Assembly (NCBI RefSeq): GCF_900078675.2
Contig: NZ_LT546237.1
Location: 3,986,362-4,022,286 of the forward strand
Direction: 5' to 3'
DNA length: 35,925 nucleotides
DNA from: Mycobacterium interjectum
GTDB lineage: Bacteria; Actinomycetota; Actinomycetes; Mycobacteriales; Mycobacteriaceae
Shown here one piece after another: positions 16,864 through 25,433 of this stretch (positions are counted from its first letter, which is position 1; each line of letters opens with the position of its first letter). Below the pieces are notes generated by a model, which worked only from the letters and a program-made list of their open reading frames with translations, did no database searches and was not told the DNA's origin. Position numbers and translations under genes: made by a program.

Positions 16864-17197
16864 CGAACGCGGCTACGAGCACTGGGAGCAGCACGCAATC
16901 AGTCAGGGCCAGAAGATCCCTACGTGTGGATCTGCCGGCCGTGATGGTGGAAGGTTACGACGTGGTTAGGCGCCCAATCATCTCCGTAAGACACCAATCC
17001 TCTACGAAGTGCCAACGGAGACAACAGAATTCCGAAATGAAGACCCATGACGGGCGGTGATCAAGGCTTCCCGTTCTGCAACAGCAACGACAACCTCGAC
17101 ACCAGTCACTACTACTGCGGTGCCTGAGATGATCGCGGTGTCCGCCAATTTGGGCACAACGGCCGCCGCCGCTGCGATCATGACTTTTCTCGTTGTG
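16864..17197. other. Gene-poor stretch with possible remnants
   Basis: A 26-codon plus-strand frame (17047-17127) encodes MTGGDQGFPFCNSNDN and ends HYYCGA; its TTCCCGTTCTGCAA also occurs near 16247. On the minus strand, TRKVMIAAAAAVV at about 17193 downward looks like a leader of the secreted family next door with ACG in place of the start codon. Neither is a confident gene. Confidence 0.3.
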
Positions 17198-17494
17198 TTA
17201 CCCGCCTGTAGCCTGTCTAGCCGTTTCGCATCCCTTGAAGGCGCCCACACTGGTGTTCGGCGGCTGGAGCAGCACCGCGCAGTTGTCGGGGCCGTTCCGG
17301 GAGCCAGTGTTACCCGCGCACGGCATCGGTTGCATCGGGACCTGCAATTGCACGCACGCCGCGTTGCATTGCCACCGAGCTTGATCAGGTAGCGAGGAGC
17401 ACGCCGGGAAGTCTCCGGCATGCGCCACCGGTATGGATGCTGTGAACGGGGCGATGGCGAGCGCGGCCACCGCTGCGATGATTGTTTTCTTCAT
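17198..17494 (-). CDS. Secreted six-cysteine protein (paralogue A)
   Basis: The 98-residue protein has a Sec signal peptide MKKTIIAAVAALAIAPFTAS ending PVAHA (cleavage after residue 26). The mature part of about 72 residues has six cysteines, so three disulphides are possible. The C-terminal block CAVLLQPPNTSVGAFKGCE is nearly the same as in the gene at 17885-18205, showing a shared origin. ATG 17494 is chosen because it starts the leader; an upstream extension to 17527 adds only basic residues. It is the last of three same-strand genes. No enzyme motif is visible. Confidence 0.75.
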   Translation of the reverse strand: MKKTIIAAVAALAIAPFTASIPVAHAGDFPACSSLPDQARWQCNAACVQLQVPMQPMPCAGNTGSRNGPDNCAVLLQPPNTSVGAFKGCETARQATGG

Positions 17495-17528
17495 TTCGGA
17501 TGCTCTTTTCCTGGTTGCTCGCCGCATG

Positions 17529-17885
17529 CTATTCGGGCTCGTTTCCGCAGCTGACCTTGTCGTGGTACAGGTTCATGCATTGCTGCCAGTCTTGCTGGTT
17601 GCGTTGCAGGGCCTGCTGGTTCGCCTCGTACTCGGTGTAGGCGTCCTGTGTCTGCGGCCCGATGTGCAGCTGGCACAGCGCGTAACGGTACAGCCCGACT
17701 TGGGTCGCCCAGTCACATCCGGTGTCGCTCTGCGGCTCCGTGGCGCAGATCTTTTTGATCACCCAATCCGGTTGACCCTGAGCCTTCGCATCAGCACAAG
17801 CGTCGGCGTGCGCCACCGGGGTGGTGACGAGCAGCGGAGCGAGGGCGATAACCCCCGCCGCCGCCGCGATAATTACTCTTCTCAT
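17529..17885 (-). CDS. Secreted six-cysteine protein, divergent member
   Basis: The 118-residue protein has a signal peptide MRRVIIAAAAGVIALAPLL ending PVAHA. Its mature part (about 90 residues) also has six cysteines but a different sequence, with a Gln/Asn-rich helix-like region (EYEANQQALQRNQQDWQQC). ATG 17885 has an AGGGGAGG site; its A is shared with the TGA of the upstream gene, so the two are translationally coupled. The leader resembles its two neighbours although the mature domain does not. It may be a partner protein, but that is a guess. Confidence 0.75.
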   Translation of the reverse strand: MRRVIIAAAAGVIALAPLLVTTPVAHADACADAKAQGQPDWVIKKICATEPQSDTGCDWATQVGLYRYALCQLHIGPQTQDAYTEYEANQQALQRNQQDWQQCMNLYHDKVSCGNEPE

Positions 17886-18205
17886 CACTGGCCTCCCCTA
17901 GCCCGCTTTGCCGTTTCGCACCCGTTGTAGGCACCCACACTGGCGTTCGGGGGCTGCAGGAGCACAGCGCACGAGTCGTTCGGGACATTCGCGGGAACCT
18001 GCACTGGCGCTGCCGCTGGAAGTCCCCAACACGCCGACGATTGGTTGGCTACTGGGGTAGCAGAGAGACAGCCCTGACAGAGTGGTCCCGTAACCGCGTT
18101 GCCGCTATTCACATCACATGCCGGTGCGCTGTGTGCCACCGGCATGGATGCCGTGATAGGTGCGAGGGCGATAGCGGCCACCGCCGCGATGATTGTTTTC
18201 CTCAT
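17885..18205 (-). CDS. Secreted six-cysteine protein (paralogue B)
   Basis: The 106-residue protein has a signal peptide MRKTIIAAVAAIALAPITAS ending PVAHS. The mature part of about 80 residues has six cysteines. The last block CAVLLQPPNASVGAYNGCE matches paralogue A at 17198-17494, with the same 16-residue spacing between the last two cysteines. It is the first gene of a three-gene minus-strand set. No strong ribosome-binding site is seen. The sequence is consistent with a small exported mycobacterial protein; function unknown. Confidence 0.75.
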   Translation of the reverse strand: MRKTIIAAVAAIALAPITASMPVAHSAPACDVNSGNAVTGPLCQGCLSATPVANQSSACWGLPAAAPVQVPANVPNDSCAVLLQPPNASVGAYNGCETAKRARGGQ

Positions 18206-18416
18206 TTTGGGAGGCTCTATTCCGGGTGCTTCTCGTGCTCTAGCCGTTCAGCCGTTGCATATATGCACCCGGCGGGGGCTTATAGCGGGGCAACCATGTG
18301 GCTAGCGTACTAGCGGGCCTGGAGGCAGCAAAGGGCACTTTGTCACAACAAGGGACGAAAGCACAGTGTCCCGAGTCGCGTGAGACGCTTGACCGCTGGA
18401 AAAATTCGCGCGGCAA
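18206..18416. other. Probable promoter region of the secreted-protein operon
   Basis: Non-coding. It includes the 12-bp palindrome TGCATATATGCA (18256-18267), about 50 bp upstream of the first secreted-protein gene, where a promoter could lie. The plus-strand end runs into the kinase pseudogene. Confidence 0.3.
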
Positions 18417-19155
18417 CTGCCCGTGGCCTACGCCGCCCCCGAACAGTTGATGGGGCAGGAGCTGGATGGGCGAGCCGATCAATATGCCTTGGCCGCTAAC
18501 GCTTTTCATTTGCTCACCAGCGCGCCACCGTATCAGCAGTCGAACCCCGTCGCGATCATCGATCAACACCTCAATGCAGCCATTCCTAAGTCAGCGACCG
18601 CCGCCCGGATTTGGCTAGCTTTGACCACGCATTATCGAGAGCGTTGGCCAAGAATCCCGATCAACGCTTAGACAGTTGCCGGGATTTCGCCAAAGGCACT
18701 GCGCGAACATGTTTCCGCCGCGCCGGTGGGAGAAGGTACCACGCGGGTGGGCGCTCCTCGTGGTGCACCAATCCCTGCCGATGGTCGCCTGAATGCGCGT
18801 CGCCGCCCTCCAATCCCTCTCCCCGCAGTCGTTTTCGTGCTGATCGCTGTGGCACCGATCGGCATGGTTGTCACGGTGATCCTGCTGTTCACGGGCGGCA
18901 ACCCACCGGCTGGTCCGCCCAACACCGTAGGCCCCAGCAGGGCTGCGCCGCCCGCCCCTGCACCAACCATCAGCCAACCGCCGCCGGTGGTTGTTGCCCC
19001 ACCACTAGACGGCACCTATCGCCTCGATTCGACTACTCGAAAGGGACCGTCGACGGCCGGCCTGTAACGCACCCACGCGACAATATCTCGCTTTGGTTTG
19101 GGTTCCGGTCGGCATGTACATCGGCAGGATGCGTCGCGACGGGTGCGTTCGGATG
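18417..19155 (+). pseudogene. Serine/threonine protein kinase (Pkn family), 5'-deleted and frameshifted
   Basis: The C-terminal half of a mycobacterial receptor kinase can be followed across three frames. Frame 1 begins at the activation-segment end, [20 protein letters not shown], and runs to QHLNAA. A shift near 18590 leads to [20 protein letters not shown] and SCRDFAK. A second shift near 18690 gives ALREHVSAAPVGEGTT, a transmembrane helix LPAVVFVLIAVAPIGMVV and a proline-rich linker, reaching LDGTYRL. A third shift near 19024 gives FDYSKGTVDGRPV and FRSACTSAGCVATG, like the extracellular sensor part of PknF/PknJ relatives. The N-lobe, catalytic loop and DFG are missing, so no kinase activity is possible. 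Confidence 0.85.
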
Positions 19156-19569
19156 TTTCTCGCCACGGCCTAGTTTTAGCGGGACACCACGCCAGCCCAG
19201 CGCGCCGCGTTGACCAGAAGGCGCACATCGGGATCCCTGCATATCCGACATCTTGGCTCTGCGGGCTCGAAGTCCGCCCACTCAGCCCTGGGGTCACAAG
19301 GCTTATCGAAAAGTGCTTGCGGCCCAAGCAGCTTCACGCAAAATGCTCAGCGCACGCAGAGGACCTTCAGTGGGCTCCACCTGACCGCACAACAGGATCT
19401 CTCCCGACATCGTCGTCCTCCAGGGCGCGCAGGATCATCACGTGTACTCACCGCTTTCGCGTCGCACTTCTCGGACACAGGCCGGGCTTCCAGGGCGGCA
19501 TGCAGCTCGTCTGCCGCGCTGCCTGACCCCCACAAAAGAGTTACTGCCATGCTGGGCCGCCTCGGGCCC
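19156..19569. other. Decayed island end without a confident gene
   Basis: Short frames exist, for example minus 19347-19550 (MAVTLLWGSGSAADELHAAL...) and minus 19303-19410 (MSGEILLCGQVEPTEGPLRA...). They have plausible amino-acid composition but no recognised family and they overlap one another. They may be broken pieces of one minus-strand gene. Confidence 0.3.
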
Positions 19570-20610
19570 TCATTGAGACTTACTAGTCCTATTCAAGTCC
19601 TTATTTCGACTGGGCTGCACCCGCTTCGGCTCCCCCGGCATCTTCGGGTAGTTCGGCGGGTAGGGCATGTCGCCCAGTCCGCGCTCCGCATCGGCGTCGG
19701 CCATCTCCAGCAGCGGCGCGATCGACTGGGCCACGTCGTCCATGCCGGCCCACGGATCGGACCGGCGCCGCACCAGGTCGGGCACGGTCGCCATGGTGTA
19801 GTCGTCGGGATCGGCGCCGGCCAGCTCGTCCCACGTGAGCGGCGTCGACACCGTCGCGATCGGCGTGCGCCGCACGGAATACGCCGAGGCCATGGTGCGG
19901 TCGCGGGCGTTCTGGTTGAAGTCGATGAAGATCCGCTCGCCGCGCTCCTCCTTCCACCACGAGGTGGTCACGGCGTCGGGAGCACGGCGCTCCACCTCGC
20001 GCGCCAGGGCGATGCCCGCGCGGCGCACCTCGACGAAGCCCCAGTCGGTGGCGATGCGCAGGAACACGTGCACCCCGCGGCCCCCGGAGGTCTTCGGGTA
20101 GCCGACCAGGCCGAGTTCGTCGAGCAGCGGCCGCAGCACATCGACGGCAACCGAGCGCGCCTGCTGAAAGTCGGTGCCGGGCTGCGGATCCAGGTCAATG
20201 CGCAACTCGTCGGGATGGTCGACGTCCGGGCAACGCACCTGCCACGGGTGCAGCGTGACCGTGCCCATCTGCGCCGCCCATACGATCGCCGACGGGTGGG
20301 TCACCTTCAGCGCGTCGGCGGTGCGTCCCGACGGGAACGTCACCCGGCAGGTCTGAAGGTAGTCGGGGTGGTGCGGCGGTACCCGCTTCTGGTAGATCTC
20401 CTCGCCATCGATGCCGTCCGGAAAGCGCTGCAGATGGGTGGGCCGGTCGCGCAGCGCGGTCAGCATCGGCCCGCCGGCTACGGCCAGGTAGTACTCGACG
20501 AGCCGCCGCTTGGTCCCTTCCGAACCCAGCGCGGGGAAGTAGACCTTGTCGGGGTTGGTCAGCCGCACCGCAATGCCGTCGACGTCGATTTCCTCCGCTG
20601 CAACAGCCAC
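19570..20610 (-). CDS. Prim-PolC / PolD-type DNA repair primase-polymerase
   Basis: The 346-residue protein is of the LigD-polymerase-domain family and appears to be the homologue of M. tuberculosis Rv3730c. It shows the archaeo-eukaryotic primase fold: NPDKVYFP (19-26), THLQRFPDG (58-66), catalytic aspartates in RIDLDPQPG (D139, D141), GGRGVHVF, and ERIFIDFNQNARDRTMASAYSVR with the third acidic residue. The family fills short gaps with ribonucleotides during end joining or excision repair. GTG 20610 is chosen because it starts at the homologue's start and gives the expected length. It is divergent from ligC with 25 bp between starts. Its last residues come from the island side of the 40-bp repeat (see 14900-14966). 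Confidence 0.93.
   Translation of the reverse strand: MAVAAEEIDVDGIAVRLTNPDKVYFPALGSEGTKRRLVEYYLAVAGGPMLTALRDRPTHLQRFPDGIDGEEIYQKRVPPHHPDYLQTCRVTFPSGRTADALKVTHPSAIVWAAQMGTVTLHPWQVRCPDVDHPDELRIDLDPQPGTDFQQARSVAVDVLRPLLDELGLVGYPKTSGGRGVHVFLRIATDWGFVEVRRAGIALAREVERRAPDAVTTSWWKEERGERIFIDFNQNARDRTMASAYSVRRTPIATVSTPLTWDELAGADPDDYTMATVPDLVRRRSDPWAGMDDVAQSIAPLLEMADADAERGLGDMPYPPNYPKMPGEPKRVQPSRNKDLNRTSKSQ
19609..19648. repeat. Direct repeat at right boundary of accessory island (att-like)
   Basis: Second copy of the 40-bp sequence at 14927-14966, with one mismatch. It lies inside the last codons of the Prim-PolC gene, as expected if an element integrated at a gene 3' end and restored the coding sequence. 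Confidence 0.7.
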
Positions 20611-20635
20611 ATGATGATTCCAGCACAATGACCTC

Positions 20636-21706
20636 ATGCGCTTGCCCGTCATGCCGCCGGTGTCGCCGATGCTGGCCAAACCGGTGCGGTCGATGCCGCC
20701 GGACGCGTCCTACGAGCCCAAATGGGACGGGTTCAGGTCCATTTGCTTCCGCGACGGCGACGAGGTCGAGCTGGGCAGCCGCAACGAGCGCCCGATGACC
20801 CGCTATTTCCCCGAGCTCGTCGCGGCGGTGCGCGCTGAACTCCCCGAACGCTGCGTGATCGACGGCGAGATCGTCGTCGCGACCGACCACGGCCTGGACT
20901 TCGAGGCGCTGCAGCAGCGGATCCACCCGGCCGATTCGCGGGTGCGGATGCTGGCCGAGAAGACGCCGGCTTCGTTCATCGCGTTCGACCTGCTCGCGCT
21001 CGGCGACGACGACTACACCGGGCGCCCGTTTAACGAACGGCGCGCCGCCCTCGTCGACGCATTGGGAGGCTCCGGGCCGTCGATCCATCTCACGCCGGCG
21101 ACCACCGACCTGGATACCGCGCGACGATGGTTCGAGGAGTTCGAGGGCGCCGGACTCGACGGCGTCATCGCCAAGCCGTTGACCGTCACGTATCAGCCGG
21201 ACAAGCGCGTGATGTTCAAGATCAAGCACGAGCGGACCGCCGACTGCGTCGTCGCCGGCTATCGGGTGCACAAGTCGGGCGGCGAAGCGATCGGCTCGCT
21301 GCTGCTCGGGCTCTACACCGACGACGGCCAGCTCGCGTCCGTCGGTGTGATCGGCGCCTTGCCGATGGCCGAACGGCGACGGCTGTTCGCCGAATTGCAG
21401 CCGCTGGTAACCGGTTTCGAGGGCCACCCGTGGAACTGGGCCGCGCACCAGGCCGGCGAACGGACCCCGCGCAAGAACGAATTCTCGCGCTGGAACGCCG
21501 GCAAGGATCTTTCGTTCGTGCCGCTACGACCCGAGCGGGTGGTCGAGGTCCGCTACGACCACATGGAAGGCCCGCGGTTCCGGCACACCGCCCAGTTCAG
21601 CCGGTGGCGTGCCGACCGCGACCCGCGCTCGTGCACCTACGCGCAGCTCGAGCAGCCGGTGACCATCAGCCTCGGCGACATCGTGCCCGGCCTCGGGCCG
21701 GCCTAG
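20636..21706 (+). CDS. ligC: ATP-dependent DNA ligase LigC
   Basis: The 356-residue ligase is very close to mycobacterial LigC (Rv3731). Motif I is EPKWDGFR with adenylated lysine K29; later motifs include SRNERPMTRYFPEL, CVIDGEI, FIAFDLLALGDDDY, GLDGVIAKP and VMFKIKHERTADCVV. The C-terminal OB-fold domain is complete (RPERVVEVRYDHMEGPRFRH). It seals nicks using ATP and works with the divergent Prim-PolC in a backup repair route. ATG 20636 begins at the homologue's start. A palindromic repeat begins at its stop codon. Confidence 0.96.
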   Translation: MRLPVMPPVSPMLAKPVRSMPPDASYEPKWDGFRSICFRDGDEVELGSRNERPMTRYFPELVAAVRAELPERCVIDGEIVVATDHGLDFEALQQRIHPADSRVRMLAEKTPASFIAFDLLALGDDDYTGRPFNERRAALVDALGGSGPSIHLTPATTDLDTARRWFEEFEGAGLDGVIAKPLTVTYQPDKRVMFKIKHERTADCVVAGYRVHKSGGEAIGSLLLGLYTDDGQLASVGVIGALPMAERRRLFAELQPLVTGFEGHPWNWAAHQAGERTPRKNEFSRWNAGKDLSFVPLRPERVVEVRYDHMEGPRFRHTAQFSRWRADRDPRSCTYAQLEQPVTISLGDIVPGLGPA

Positions 21707-21754
21707 ATGGTGGCGACCCGCCGCGCCCGGCTACGCCGCGCTTGCGATCGCCAC
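21706..21754. repeat. Palindromic intergenic repeat, copy 1 (possible bidirectional terminator)
   Basis: Begins ATGGTGGCGACCCGC and ends CTTGCGATCGCCACG. GTGGCGA (21709-21715) pairs with TCGCCAC (21748-21754), with further G/C pairing inside. It lies between the convergent ligC and secreted-protein genes. A related copy is at 23195-23264. Confidence 0.55.
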
Positions 21755-21762
21755 GCGTCCGA

Positions 21763-22176
21763 TCAGGCGTGAGGGCAGAAGATCCCGAGGATCTGCTGGC
21801 AGTTGTCTTTGTTGATCAGGCCCGGCGGCGCCGGCGGGGGCGGCGCCGGTGGGTTGTCCCCGTCCCAGATGTTTTGGGCGACGTTCCCCTGGCCGAAGTA
21901 GACGTAGTAGTAGGTGTGGCAGACGTTGTTGTCCCAAATCACCGGGTTGGTGACGTGATTTCCGGTGGGCGGCAGCGGTTGGCCAGGGCACCAGTGGCAG
22001 GGCCCCTGCGGGTGATCGTTCGGGCAGCCGGGCCAGGCGTTCAGCGGCACGGGGCCGGGGTGCGCGTGGGCGGTTGCCACGGTCAGGCCCAGGCCCGCCA
22101 CACCGACACCGCCGGCCACCAACGCGGTCGTTGCTGCCCGCGCGATTCGTCGTGTCATGGAACGAACGTTGCTCAT
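21763..22176 (-). CDS. Secreted proline/cysteine-containing protein
   Basis: The 137-residue protein has a long signal peptide (about 1-38: arginines, then TTALVAGGVGVAGLGLTVA, then THA-HA). The mature part has WPGCPNDHPQGPCHWCPGQP, VIWDNNVCHTYYYVYFGQGN, a NPPAPPPPAPPG stretch and the end NCQQILGIFCPHA. Paired cysteines suggest disulphides. This pattern is common in small exported mycobacterial proteins, with no known function. ATG 22176 has a GGAAAGGA site; longer frames upstream lack one. It is convergent with ligC. Confidence 0.8.
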   Translation of the reverse strand: MSNVRSMTRRIARAATTALVAGGVGVAGLGLTVATAHAHPGPVPLNAWPGCPNDHPQGPCHWCPGQPLPPTGNHVTNPVIWDNNVCHTYYYVYFGQGNVAQNIWDGDNPPAPPPPAPPGLINKDNCQQILGIFCPHA

Positions 22177-22325
22177 CGTGGTCCTTTCCGATGGCGGGGC
22201 CCTGATGGGCCGCTTAGCTATGCAATTCGATATCGACCGCGTTGCTACCGGTCCCAACTTCAGTTCGCCGCGCCGAAAACTACCGCCGATCACATGCGAA
22301 ATTCTTGCGGAATTAAGCTGTCGTG

Positions 22326-22775
22326 ATGCTGAATATCGCGGCCCTGTTCGTGGCCGGCACTGCCGCGCTGGACGATAACGGCGCGATCTATGCCACCGGC
22401 ATCCCCACGACGTGGTATCGGGTCGACCAAATCCCGTTGCTTGCAATAGTTCCGATCGTTCTTGTGGTGCATGCGCGGTCCGGTGGTGACTACGACGCGG
22501 AACTGCATGTCGTGTGCAAAGATCCCGCGGGGGTGCCGTGCGGCAGCCTCGAGGCGTCGTGGCACTGGCCGGACGACGGCGACAGACCGTCCAAGTACCG
22601 GTGCTTCACCGAAAACCTGAGCTTCCCGGTCGATGCCGAAGGCGAGTACACGATCGGCGCCTATTACGACCCGCACGGAAAAATCGAGATGGCCACCCCC
22701 GTACCGGTTTCGATCGCGTTAACCGCAGCCAGCCCGGCCGGCGACGTCTCCCAGGCCGCCGCAGCCGAGGGTTAG
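22326..22775 (+). CDS. Conserved hypothetical protein (DUF6941-like beta fold)
   Basis: The 149-residue soluble protein starts MLNIAALFVAGTAALDDNGAI. The body has alternating strands (ELHVVCKDPAGVPCG, EGEYTIGAYYDPHGK) like the small Ig-like DUF6941 proteins; this assignment is tentative. GTG 22323 is an equally possible start. The N-terminal stretch is not a convincing signal peptide. It precedes the phage-like DUF gene by 40 bp on the same strand. Function unknown. Confidence 0.7.
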   Translation: MLNIAALFVAGTAALDDNGAIYATGIPTTWYRVDQIPLLAIVPIVLVVHARSGGDYDAELHVVCKDPAGVPCGSLEASWHWPDDGDRPSKYRCFTENLSFPVDAEGEYTIGAYYDPHGKIEMATPVPVSIALTAASPAGDVSQAAAAEG

Positions 22776-22815
22776 TCAGCGTTTATCCGGGGCTTGATGC
22801 GGGCACGCGGAAAAG

Positions 22816-23184
22816 ATGTCCGTAACAGCATTCAAGGATCTGCCGCTGGCCGACCGCGACCGCGCGTGGGACGGCGCCGCCGCCGAAAAGCGGGTGCGCA
22901 AGTGGGCCGGTGCGCAGGACAAACCGAACCAGAAATACCGAAACGCCCACATCTGGTACGACAGCGGCAAAAAGGACAACTTCACGGCCTACAAGCTGCT
23001 GTTCGCCGACGTGATCGGCGGCGAACTCAAAGCGGTGCCGCGGGGAGTGATGATTGCGGGCGCGATCATGGACGGCGCTCGCGGCGGCATCGATCTGCCC
23101 AAGGCTGACGTCGGCCGCGTCAAAAGCCACCTGGCGAAGTACTACCAAAAGATGGGCGAAACCGCGCCGTGGGAACGCGGCTGA
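22816..23184 (+). CDS. Conserved hypothetical protein with phage-associated C-terminal motif
   Basis: The 122-residue, mostly charged protein has no signal or membrane segment. Its C-terminal part (GGELKAVPRGVMIAGAIMDG, then GGIDLPKADVGRVKSHLAKY) resembles the short region found at the end of many phage prohead-protease or DUF6582-like proteins (pattern: a GARGG turn followed by an alpha-helical K...YY end). The N-terminal half has AWDGAAAEKRVRKWAG. Role unknown; it could be a relic of a phage gene kept as a stand-alone protein. Confidence 0.7.
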   Translation: MSVTAFKDLPLADRDRAWDGAAAEKRVRKWAGAQDKPNQKYRNAHIWYDSGKKDNFTAYKLLFADVIGGELKAVPRGVMIAGAIMDGARGGIDLPKADVGRVKSHLAKYYQKMGETAPWERG

Positions 23185-23194
23185 TCGCACTCCG

Positions 23195-23264
23195 ATGGTG
23201 GCGACCCGCAGCGCCCGGTCCCCCGCAAGCGGGAGGTGCCCCCAACGCGCGCTTGCGATCGCCG
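23195..23264. repeat. Palindromic intergenic repeat, copy 2 with an insert
   Basis: Same start (ATGGTGGCGACCCGC) and end (GCTTGCGATCGCC) as 21706-21754, but with an extra block containing CCCCGCAAGCGGGAGG, which forms its own hairpin. It lies between two convergent genes and may end transcription from both sides. Confidence 0.55.
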
Positions 23265-24494
23265 CTAGACGGCGACCATTAGCTCCGACAAACCGCGCAG
23301 CGTGACGTTCGCCTTGTAGCGCGGTTCGCCGGCCAGCCGCGCATCGGGGAAGCGTGCCGTCAGCGCTGACACTGCGACCCCGGCCTCCAGCCGTGCCAGC
23401 GGCGCGCCCAGGCAATAGTGAATTCCGCGGCCGAACCCCAAGTGCCGCAGGGTCCCCCGATCCGGGTCGAAGCTGTCGGGCCGGTCGAACTCCGCGGGAT
23501 CACGCTGGGCCGCGGCGAGCAGGACCATCATGATGTCGCCGGCCGGCACGTCGACGTCTCCGATCGTCATGTCCGCGGCGGCAACTCGCCCGGCCAGTTG
23601 CACGGGTGGGTCGTAACGCAGGGTCTCCTCCACGATCGCCGGGGCCCGACCCGGGTCGGCGGCCAAGGCCGTCCAGTGCGTCGGGTTCCGCAGCATGGCC
23701 AAGATCGCATTGCCGATCAGGTTCACCGTGGTCTCATGTCCGGCGATCAACAGCAGGTTGCAGGTGGAGACGATTTCGTCTTCGGTCAGCTGATCACCGG
23801 ACTCCTCCACCGCGACAAGGCCCGACAACAGGTCGTCGCCCGGCTCTGACCGGCGCCGCTCGATCAAGTCGTGGAGATAGCCGCGTAGCCCCCGCACCGC
23901 CTGCATCCGCTCGTTCACCACGTCCGGCGGGACGCCTGTGATCGTCGAGAAGGGGTCCAGCGCCTGCGCCAGCACCGCGGAGGCCCGGCTGAATTGCGGC
24001 TCGTCTTCGAGCGGCACACCGAGCAGCCGGCAGATCACCGCCACGGGCAGCGGATAGGCGAAATCCTCGACGACGTCGAACTCGCCCTTCGCGGCGATCC
24101 GATCAAGCAGTCCATCCACCAGCGCGACGATTTCGGGTTGCAGCGCGTTGACCACTTTCGGCGAGAACGCCTTGGCGACCAACTTGCGCAGCCGTGTGTG
24201 ATCGGGCGGATCGAGGAACAAAAAACCCGGCGGGAACGGCCGGGGCTGCAACAATCCCGCCTCGAGCTGGCGCTTCGCGACCGTCGACTTCATGTTGCTG
24301 CTGCTCGACGACGGATGCCGCAGTACCTCGTCGCAGTCTCGGTATGCCGAGAAAACCGTCAGGCTGGTCTGCGGCAGCTGCAGCGGCCCGCGGTCGCGAA
24401 ACTGTGCCAGGAGCCGATACGGGTCGGCGCGGTTGGCCGGGTCGAGGAGCTGCAGCAGCAGCCCCTGCGACTCGGCTTGGGCGGCGGTCGTCAT
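23265..24494 (-). CDS. Cytochrome P450 (last gene of the wax-ester/dehalogenase operon)
   Basis: The complete 409-residue P450 shows I-helix AGHETT (251-256), ExxR E290/R293, and haem loop FGRGIHYCLG with the axial cysteine at 361. LFLDPPDHTRLRKLV is the C-helix. ATG 24494 is chosen; a GTG two codons earlier is possible and neither has a strong ribosome-binding site. The stop of the dehalogenase gene is 30 bp upstream, so it is probably co-transcribed. The substrate is unknown. The two P450s of this window are not close paralogues. Confidence 0.95.
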   Translation of the reverse strand: MTTAAQAESQGLLLQLLDPANRADPYRLLAQFRDRGPLQLPQTSLTVFSAYRDCDEVLRHPSSSSSNMKSTVAKRQLEAGLLQPRPFPPGFLFLDPPDHTRLRKLVAKAFSPKVVNALQPEIVALVDGLLDRIAAKGEFDVVEDFAYPLPVAVICRLLGVPLEDEPQFSRASAVLAQALDPFSTITGVPPDVVNERMQAVRGLRGYLHDLIERRRSEPGDDLLSGLVAVEESGDQLTEDEIVSTCNLLLIAGHETTVNLIGNAILAMLRNPTHWTALAADPGRAPAIVEETLRYDPPVQLAGRVAAADMTIGDVDVPAGDIMMVLLAAAQRDPAEFDRPDSFDPDRGTLRHLGFGRGIHYCLGAPLARLEAGVAVSALTARFPDARLAGEPRYKANVTLRGLSELMVAV

Positions 24495-24524
24495 GCTCAC
24501 ATTCTGCGCGCCCCGCCGGCGGGC

Positions 24525-25430
<906 letters not shown>

Positions 25431-25433
25431 GGT

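Noticed and set aside
18256..18267. TGCATATATGCA as an operator
   Set aside because: A 12-bp AT-rich palindrome can arise by chance and may simply overlap a -10 region; not listed as a separate site.
19255..19380. Plus-strand LSPGVTRLIEKCLR, similar to a kinase C-lobe
   Set aside because: Match is short, in a decayed region, with no neighbouring kinase motifs in the same frame; could be chance.
14967..19608. Integrase or transposase inside the island
   Set aside because: No tyrosine or serine recombinase, DDE or HUH motif was seen in any frame, so the means of insertion stays unknown.
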